DNA of 8,177 bases from Actinomycetales bacterium (GTDB taxonomy: Bacteria; Actinomycetota; Actinomycetes; Propionibacteriales; Nocardioidaceae): NCBI GenBank assembly GCA_012513165.1, contig JAAZCT010000318.1, positions 1-8,177 on the forward strand, read 5' to 3'. A program made the translations under genes and the position numbers. The stretch's first letter is position 1. Each line of letters starts with the position of its first letter. Below the pieces are notes generated by a model. It saw nothing but the letters and a program-made list of their open reading frames with translations, was not told the origin of the DNA and did not search any database. Positions 1-6,892 of this stretch are shown here, one piece after another.

Positions 1-1688
<1,688 letters not shown>

Positions 1689-3665
1689 TCACTCGCGGTA
1701 TTGCACGAAGTCGTCGAGCGACTCGGGGTTTTGTAGCGCCCCGCGCGTCGCGGCGTCTTCGATCGGGCTGCCATGCAGGATCTTCTTGACCGGCACCTCG
1801 AGTTTCTTCCCCGAAAGCGTGCGCGGCATGGCGCGCACTTGGTGAATCTCGTCTGGCACGTGCCGTGGCGAAAGTTGGCTGCGCAGCGCCATGCCGATCT
1901 CTCGTTTGAGTTGCTCGTCCAGAACCTCACCCTCAGCCAGCGTGACGAACAGCATTAGCTTGCCGGCCCCGCCTTCTTGGTCTTCGAGGTGCACCACGAT
2001 GCTGTCGAGGACGGTGGGCAAGGCTTCGACAACGGTGTAGAACTCCGACGTGCCTAGTCGCACGCCGCCGCGGTTCAGGGTGGCGTCGCTGCGGCCCGTG
2101 ATCGTGCAGCTTCCGTAGTCGCTGATCTCGATCCAGTCGCCGTGCAACCAGATTCCCGGATAGGTGTCGAAGTAGGCGGCTCGATACTTCGAGCCATCGT
2201 TGTCACCCCAGAACCCGACCGGCATCGACGGCATCGGTGACTTAATCACCAACTCGCCCAACTCGTTGCGCACCGGATTGCCGGCGGCATCGATCGCGTC
2301 GACGTCAGCCCCAAGCGCTCGGCACGAGATCTCGCCGCGATACACCGGCACGGTGGGTGCCGCGCCCACGAAGGCCGCACATACGTCTGTACCGCCCGAA
2401 ACCGAGCCCAACTGCACATGCGGGTCGAACTCGTCATAAACCCAGTCGAAACCTTCAGCAGGCAGCGGTGCGCCCGTGGAGCCGAGCGCCCGCATTCGGC
2501 TGAGGTCTGCTTCGGCTGCCGGATGCAGTCCGCGCTTGCGGCACTCCAGCAGGAACGGCGCGCTCGTTCCGAACGAGGTGACTTCAAGCTCGCCAGCGAG
2601 TCGCCACAGCGCGCCCAAATCAGGCGCACCCGGATCCCCATCGAACATCACGATCGTTGAGCCGACGCCGAGACCAGAGATCAACAAGTTCCACATCATC
2701 CAGCCCGTGGTGGAAAACCAGAAGAACCGATCGGTTGGGCCGAGGTCCATCTGTAGGCCCAGAGACTTGAGGTGTTCGAGCGTGATCCCGCCATGCCCGT
2801 GCACGATCGCTTTGGGCAGGCCCGTCGTCCCCGAAGAGAACAAGACGTAGAGGGGCGCGTCAAAAGCACACGCCTCGAACTCAAGGGGGGCAACCTCGGG
2901 CGTGCTCGCTGTGGCCATGAACTGTGTCCAGGTGACTGCGCCGGCTGGGGCCGCGGCATGCTCGTCGAGGTACGGCAGCCACACCGTGGTGCGCAGGCTG
3001 GGCAGCGCAGCACGAATCGTCTCAACCTGTTCACGTCGGTCGATCCCTTTGCTGCCGTACTGGTAGCCATCGACTGTGAGCAACACGCTCGGTTCGATCT
3101 GGCGCCAGCGGTCAATCACGCTCTGAGTGCCGAACTCAGGGGCGCACGAGGAGAACACGGCTCCGAGACTTGCAGCCGCCAGAAAGACGATCAAGGTCTC
3201 GGGGATGTTGGGACTATAGGCGACGACCCGGTCGCCCGCGCTCACACCAGCGGCCAGCAACCCGACGCGAGCCCGCGCTACCTGGTCGCGCAGTTCACTC
3301 GCGGTTAACGTCATGTCGGGCCGCGACTGCGAACGCGAGATGACCACCACGTCGTCGTCGGCCCGGCCCGGCATCTGCAGCATTGCTTCGGCGTAGTTGA
3401 GCTGCATGTTGGGGAACCATTGCGCCCCTGGCATCGAGCGATCGGCGAGAGCCGGCCGCACCGCGTTTGCGATATCGCCTACGACGGGAATATCGAAAAA
3501 CTCAACAACAGCCGTCCAGAACGCATCCAGATCAGCGACCGACCATGCCCACAAGTCCTCATAGGAGTCGAACGTCAAGCCGCGCTCGGTCTCGAGGGCG
3601 CGCACGAACAGTTCGAGCCGGGTATCACCCGTGAGTGCAGGCTCCCACAAGATCTCGTTCGACAT
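1689..3665 (-). CDS. Acetoacetyl-CoA synthetase (acetoacetate--CoA ligase)
   Basis: An adenylate-forming enzyme that joins acetoacetate to CoA using ATP, through acetoacetyl-AMP; it feeds acetoacetate into lipid, polyhydroxyalkanoate or acetyl-CoA metabolism in the cytoplasm. It is 658 residues, typical of this family. The N-terminal ACAS-type motif is WFPNMQLNYAEAML (83-96). The phosphate-binding loop is YVLFSSGTTGLPKAIVHG (273-290), followed by WMMWNLLISGL (322-332), SVSGGTDVC (421-429), WLHGDW (506-511) and the hinge GRSDATLNRGGVRLG (524-538). The catalytic lysine is in RTLSGKKLEVPVKK (K620 by position). The SGKKLEVPVKK ending and the overall length favour the acetoacetate enzyme over acetyl-CoA synthetase. 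The ATG at 3665 was chosen because the domain begins there (MSNEILWEP). AGGG lies about nine bases upstream, a modest ribosome-binding site. It lies 34 bp after the upstream gene on the same strand and is probably co-transcribed with it. Confidence 0.93.
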   Translation of the reverse strand: MSNEILWEPALTGDTRLELFVRALETERGLTFDSYEDLWAWSVADLDAFWTAVVEFFDIPVVGDIANAVRPALADRSMPGAQWFPNMQLNYAEAMLQMPGRADDDVVVISRSQSRPDMTLTASELRDQVARARVGLLAAGVSAGDRVVAYSPNIPETLIVFLAAASLGAVFSSCAPEFGTQSVIDRWRQIEPSVLLTVDGYQYGSKGIDRREQVETIRAALPSLRTTVWLPYLDEHAAAPAGAVTWTQFMATASTPEVAPLEFEACAFDAPLYVLFSSGTTGLPKAIVHGHGGITLEHLKSLGLQMDLGPTDRFFWFSTTGWMMWNLLISGLGVGSTIVMFDGDPGAPDLGALWRLAGELEVTSFGTSAPFLLECRKRGLHPAAEADLSRMRALGSTGAPLPAEGFDWVYDEFDPHVQLGSVSGGTDVCAAFVGAAPTVPVYRGEISCRALGADVDAIDAAGNPVRNELGELVIKSPMPSMPVGFWGDNDGSKYRAAYFDTYPGIWLHGDWIEISDYGSCTITGRSDATLNRGGVRLGTSEFYTVVEALPTVLDSIVVHLEDQEGGAGKLMLFVTLAEGEVLDEQLKREIGMALRSQLSPRHVPDEIHQVRAMPRTLSGKKLEVPVKKILHGSPIEDAATRGALQNPESLDDFVQYRE

Positions 3666-3699
3666 AGGTGCAACCCTACGTCGAACCGTTTGCCTCGGG

Positions 3700-4746
3700 C
3701 TAGACGTCAGCCGTTTCTTCAGCCGGCTCTGCCTGGACTTCCGCCTCGGCCAAAGCGAACTGGCCCGAGGTGGTGTCAACAACCAACGATCCGTCAATGT
3801 CTCCGTTGCCGAACACTTCATATTCGCGCACAGCCGACGGCGTTCCGTAGAAGGAGATGGCCGCACGAAGGACGTCTACGGGTTCCTCATGAGTCGCTTC
3901 GGAAACGCTGCGGACACTCGCGAAGGAACGCAGCCAGACGCCTGCAGGCAGTTCGCGGATGAGCATGGTGACCCAGTGCTCAAGGTTCGCAGCTTGACTC
4001 GGAACAGCTTCAGAAATCTGCTCGGACATGATCTGCGTGGCGGACCGGGCGAGTACTGAGTAGCGTGCACGGTCTCCAGCAAAGATCGCCGCGAGGCCGT
4101 TCCAGTCTTCAAGCAATAGGTACCACTGTTCATGCAGTCCGGCACCGTCATCAGCGATCGAGAATGGCTCGCGACCACTGTTGGCTTCAACAACAACGAT
4201 CTCTGGAGATGGCTCTTGTGGCGCTGCTGGTTCTTCAACAATCGCTTCGACTACTTCTTCAGCAACGTCGACCGCGGGCTCTTCGACCTCGACGGCGGCA
4301 GCTGCGGCCGCAGCGGCGAGTTCAGCGTCTTCTTCCTCACGACCACGAAGCTTGCCTGTGTTGCTTTCTTCAGCGACGGGTGCCTCAGTTTCACCGATCG
4401 CGGCGGTGACAACCGTACGAGTTGTGGTGAGTCGGCTCGAGCGTGAATCAATCACGATCTTCTCGCTAGCAAGATTCTGGGCGGCCTCGTTCGAGTCGTT
4501 GCCATTCGGATCGGCACCGTCAAACTTCTTGACGTTGCCAATCTTGTACGTCATGGGGAGTAGATCGTTGAGGGCATAGAACCACTCGTCAGCGTTCTCA
4601 GACGCCTTCGGGATTTCGGCCATGAAGGATTCAATGGCATCAGCACGACCCGAGAGTTCGGTGACTAGGGTGATTTCCCCGTTAACGCCAACGGCGACAC
4701 CGACACATGAGTTTCCGCGCATGATCAAGCGGTAGAAAGGCTTCAC
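3700..4746 (-). CDS. Uncharacterised protein with acidic Ala/Glu/Val-rich linker
   Basis: I do not recognise this 348-residue protein. It has three parts. Residues 1-75 look like a small folded domain (begins MKPFYRLIMRGNSCVGVAVG; contains EWFYALNDLLPMTYKIGNVKKF). Residues about 115-190 are a low-complexity, strongly acidic Ala/Glu/Val/Pro stretch with eight alanines in a row at 144-151, probably disordered. Residues about 195-325 look folded again (HEQWYLLLEDWNGLAAIFAG; LEHWVTMLIRELPAGVWLRSF), and the tail is acidic. There is no signal peptide or transmembrane helix, so it is probably cytoplasmic. The start is GTG with an excellent GGAGGA site six bases upstream (4753-4758 on the plus strand), which supports real, strong translation. 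It lies 34 bp upstream of acetoacetyl-CoA synthetase, suggesting one transcript, but the sequence gives no functional link. Confidence 0.85.
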   Translation of the reverse strand: MKPFYRLIMRGNSCVGVAVGVNGEITLVTELSGRADAIESFMAEIPKASENADEWFYALNDLLPMTYKIGNVKKFDGADPNGNDSNEAAQNLASEKIVIDSRSSRLTTTRTVVTAAIGETEAPVAEESNTGKLRGREEEDAELAAAAAAAAVEVEEPAVDVAEEVVEAIVEEPAAPQEPSPEIVVVEANSGREPFSIADDGAGLHEQWYLLLEDWNGLAAIFAGDRARYSVLARSATQIMSEQISEAVPSQAANLEHWVTMLIRELPAGVWLRSFASVRSVSEATHEEPVDVLRAAISFYGTPSAVREYEVFGNGDIDGSLVVDTTSGQFALAEAEVQAEPAEETADV

Positions 4747-4761
4747 GATTACTCCTCCGAG

Positions 4762-4774
4762 CGTTGCGACAACG
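4762..4774. promoter_or_regulatory. Short inverted repeat just upstream of a ribosome-binding site
   Basis: CGTTG-CGA-CAACG is a perfect 5-bp inverted repeat with a 3-base centre, four bases upstream of the GGAGGA site of the minus-strand 348-residue gene. It could be a small operator or a leader hairpin. A repeat this short also arises by chance in GC-rich DNA. I found no convincing -35/-10 pair for this gene in the 235-base gap 4747-4981. Confidence 0.2.
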
Positions 4775-4884
4775 ATCTATCCGTTCCACCTTGTGTGGCA
4801 CGGATCCCCCCAATGCTAAGCCCCGAATCGGATTCACACGAGCCTGTTTGCCGGAAAACTTGTTGCTCATGGGGTTTGCGCTCC

Positions 4885-4977
4885 AAAAATAGCCCGTAGG
4901 GATGAACCAGGCTGACCCCAAAGTCTGCCATTGCCCCCTGCCAAGGGACCTGTGAGGAACTATGGCGAGGCTACGGG
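4885..4977 (-). terminator. Possible terminator or structured leader after the glycosylase-like gene
   Basis: Read on the minus strand, just past the stop at 4982-4984, CCCGTAG (4977-4971) can pair with CTACGGG (4899-4893), and the second arm is followed closely by TATTTTT (T-run at 4889-4885). The loop of about 71 bases contains further weak pairings (CAGG with CCTG, CCC with GGG). A T-run after a stem is unusual for this window and suggests termination or an attenuator ahead of the next gene. The long loop makes it a weak call. Confidence 0.3.
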
Positions 4978-4981
4978 GCGA

Positions 4982-5650
4982 CTAGGCGCGCACCGTTCGC
5001 GATGACACGAACATGGCCGCCCGTTTCAGTTCCCGTGCGTAGGCATCTGGGCACTCGACGTCTTCGTAGTGGCTGATCCCAACAACTCGAAAGCTGTTCA
5101 TCCGCTTTCGGAGCCAACGCTCCGCGTCTCGGCCAACACCGATCAAGAGTGGACGTTCGCACCCAAGAATGTGAAGTTCGCGCTCGAGTAGCGCCTCCAT
5201 CGCCTGCACGGTCCGAGCCTGAGCGATCGCGCTCAAACTATCGAGGAGGAGGTTCAGAGAACCCGTGGTGGACGGTGGAAGTCCCTTAAAGAAGTCAGTG
5301 ATGTAAGCCCCGCCAAAGACTTCTTGAATGCCGGGTTGGCCGATGGCCTCGGCGAGTAGGTAGTCGTGGGTACCGGAATGAAAACTCGCCCAGTCTGCGG
5401 CTGGATCCTGAACAGTGCCCGAGCCCTTGTTCAGCGTCACGAAGACGACGCGGTTGTGCAGACGACCCCCGAGATCTCCCCAGGTCATCGCGCTAGTATC
5501 GCGTGACCATGAGGTGTCACCTGTCGTCTGTTCAGCCCATGTCGTCCAACTTCCGATCTGGGCAAACGTCTGATTTCTGAGCCAGGGGACTGTCTCAGTC
5601 AGAGTTTCGCTTGCCAAAGTGTCGAATGCTTCACGAGTGACTAGAGTCAT
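4982..5650 (-). CDS. Uracil-DNA glycosylase-like superfamily protein (tentative)
   Basis: A 222-residue soluble protein whose motif order resembles the uracil-DNA glycosylase-like fold. A first strand RVVFVTLNKGSG (67-78) stands where the GxxPG-type water-binding loop normally lies. YITDFFKGLPP (116-126) resembles the YITNVVKCRPP type of family-4 glycosylases. A helix and strand ELHILGCERPLLIGVGRDAERWL (residues 158-180) resemble the usual L.....P..IV.LG..A. VVGISHYEDV (189-198) supplies a late histidine in the place of the H-containing loop. The canonical HPSP motif and the standard first motif are absent, so activity on uracil is uncertain; it may be a divergent or non-catalytic member. The ATG at 5650 has AAGG five bases upstream. 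It is divergent from the XRE-fusion gene and separated by 235 bp from the next minus-strand gene. The assignment rests on motifs recognised by eye. Confidence 0.6.
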   Translation of the reverse strand: MTLVTREAFDTLASETLTETVPWLRNQTFAQIGSWTTWAEQTTGDTSWSRDTSAMTWGDLGGRLHNRVVFVTLNKGSGTVQDPAADWASFHSGTHDYLLAEAIGQPGIQEVFGGAYITDFFKGLPPSTTGSLNLLLDSLSAIAQARTVQAMEALLERELHILGCERPLLIGVGRDAERWLRKRMNSFRVVGISHYEDVECPDAYARELKRAAMFVSSRTVRA

Positions 5651-5803
5651 GCATGCCTTGAGTGGTTGCGGAGAATTCCGGCCTCACCCTTTCGATTTCC
5701 CTGCGCTACTGAGAGCACATTTCACCGATATGCCAAGGCCTTCGTGAAGTATGTTGGCACCTGACCCGGACTCGACTCGCGATTTCTCGCTGCTTACACC
5801 AAG

Positions 5804-5822
5804 TTCGGACAAACTTCGGACA
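5804..5822 (+). promoter_or_regulatory. Tandem direct repeat with 11-bp period (candidate activator site)
   Basis: TTCGGACA occurs twice, at 5804-5811 and 5815-5822, separated by AAC, so the repeats start exactly 11 bp apart and face the same side of the helix. This is the layout bound by OmpR/PhoB-type response regulators. The pair lies 47-65 bases upstream of a possible -10 box at 5869 and about 90-110 bases upstream of the GTG of the XRE-fusion gene. It could equally serve the divergent gene at 5650. Confidence 0.4.
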
Positions 5823-5849
5823 CGTCCCAGCCCCAATCAATCGCCCTAC

Positions 5850-5861
5850 TGAGGGACCTCA
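5850..5861. promoter_or_regulatory. Inverted repeat in the promoter region (candidate operator)
   Basis: TGAGG-GA-CCTCA is a perfect 5-bp inverted repeat with a 2-base centre, seven bases upstream of the possible -10 box at 5869-5874, where RNA polymerase would sit. A compact palindrome here is what an autoregulating XRE-family repressor would use. A further direct repeat overlaps it: GCCCTAC at 5843-5849 and again at 5865-5871. No binding specificity can be read from the protein. Confidence 0.35.
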
Positions 5862-5868
5862 ATAGCCC

Positions 5869-5874
5869 TACACT
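5869..5874 (+). promoter_or_regulatory. Possible -10 box of the XRE-fusion gene
   Basis: TACACT fits the TANNNT pattern of primary-sigma -10 boxes and lies 38 bases before the GTG start at 5913. No TTGACA-like -35 box is found 16-18 bases upstream; a promoter without one would depend on an activator, consistent with the tandem repeats further upstream. The rest of the gap 5651-5912 shows no convincing gene or RNA. Confidence 0.3.
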
Positions 5875-5912
5875 GATCGTTACTCGGGAACAGTAAGGAA
5901 AAAGGGGGGCAC

Positions 5913-6815
5913 GTGTCTGAGCCAGAAACATTCAAACCAGGAAGCCGTTGGGACTCACTTCGCGAGGCCTTGCAAACGCAACGCGCCCAAGTCGGAAATC
6001 CGTCTTACGCTGAGATAGCTGAACGCGTGGCCGCAGCTCGCCGCGATCAGGGCCTCAATGAACATGAAGCACGCGTGGCGCGATCAACGGTGTACGACCT
6101 TTTCACGCTTGGGCGACCCCGGATCAATCTTGACCTTGTCCGCGAGATCGCGAGCACCCTTGGTACAGATGCGAGCGACGTTGAAATGTGGATCTCGGCT
6201 TGTCACGAGCAGCAGAAGCCACAACCGCTATCCTCCGATCAGGCTGACGCAGAAATGTCGTGGCACACGCAACTACTGATCGCCGCCGCATGCATTGCAC
6301 TCAACGTGGCAGGCGGCTGGCTCACTCACACACTCCAGCTTCCGATCTTCCTCGACATGGTCGGGCCCGCGGTTGCCGTCTTCGTGCTGGGCACCTGGCG
6401 TGGTGTTGCTGTGGGCGCAGCAACGAACCTAGTTTTGGCCTTCATCAACGGTCCGGCGTTGCTGGCTTTCCTCGTCGTCAACGTAGCCGGTGCACTCGTG
6501 TGGGGTTATGGAATACACCGCTTCAACATGGGGAGCACGCTCCCTCGCTTCTTTTCTCTCAACTTGCTCGTAGCACTGGCCTGTTCACTCGTTGCGGTGC
6601 CGGTGATTGTGCTCGCATTTCAAAGTGACATCGCACGTACGTACAACGACCTGACGCTCACACTCCAAAGTCTTGGCGCAGGACTACTCACTGCAATTGG
6701 CCTATCGAACATCGTTCACTCAGCCGTCGACAAACTCCTCAGCGGGTTTATCGCCCTAGCAATCGTTGCTGCGATGCCTATTGCGTGGCGGCGTCGAACG
6801 AACCTCACGCTCTGA
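5913..6815 (+). CDS. XRE-type helix-turn-helix fused to ECF-transporter S-component-like membrane domain
   Basis: A 300-residue protein with two parts. Residues 12-98 form a DNA-binding domain of the actinobacterial XRE style: SYAEIAERVAAAR (31-43), then RSTVYDLFTLGRPRIN (57-72, recognition helix region) and DLVREIASTLGTDASDVEMW (74-93). A polar linker (99-117) leads to six predicted membrane helices at about 119-139, 145-160, 163-179, 182-200, 213-236 and 270-291, with a hydrophobic stretch near 253-267. The segment MVGPAVAVFVLGTWRGVAVG (149-168) resembles ECF-transporter substrate-binding S components, where a GP-type loop follows the first helix pair. A 5TM-receptor-type sensor is the alternative. 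The N-terminus would be cytoplasmic, so it could be a membrane-bound one-component regulator. The start is GTG with AAAGGGGGG at 5901-5909. No EcfA or EcfT gene is visible. The NSS transporter follows 77 bp downstream. Confidence 0.8.
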   Translation: MSEPETFKPGSRWDSLREALQTQRAQVGNPSYAEIAERVAAARRDQGLNEHEARVARSTVYDLFTLGRPRINLDLVREIASTLGTDASDVEMWISACHEQQKPQPLSSDQADAEMSWHTQLLIAAACIALNVAGGWLTHTLQLPIFLDMVGPAVAVFVLGTWRGVAVGAATNLVLAFINGPALLAFLVVNVAGALVWGYGIHRFNMGSTLPRFFSLNLLVALACSLVAVPVIVLAFQSDIARTYNDLTLTLQSLGAGLLTAIGLSNIVHSAVDKLLSGFIALAIVAAMPIAWRRRTNLTL

Positions 6816-6892
6816 TCCGCACAAGGTGGGCGTGCGCACTCGACCTGCACCTGCCAAGATCGTCATAACGACTCCTCTCGCTAAGGAATACG

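Noticed and set aside
3666..3866. A start for acetoacetyl-CoA synthetase 67 codons further upstream
   Set aside because: The extension overlaps the coding end of the upstream 348-residue gene in another frame, is Arg/Ser/Pro-rich as shadow frames are, and precedes the natural family start at MSNEILWEP.
4181..4579. A plus-strand frame rich in Ser/Ala/Thr repeats
   Set aside because: It is the complement of the acidic Ala/Glu linker of the minus-strand gene; its repetitiveness is inherited from that low-complexity coding.
4747..4981. Possible tmRNA, signal-recognition-particle RNA or tRNA in the gap
   Set aside because: I checked both strands for the conserved ends and core motifs of these RNAs and for a cloverleaf; none was present.
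6840..6869. Promoter before the NSS symporter (TCGACC and CATAAC, 18-base spacer)
   Set aside because: Each box matches only four of six consensus bases, which is too common by chance to annotate.
6816..6892. Terminator between the XRE fusion and the symporter
   Set aside because: Only AGGTG/CACCT with a long loop and the short palindrome GTGCGCAC are seen, with no T-run; not enough to call.
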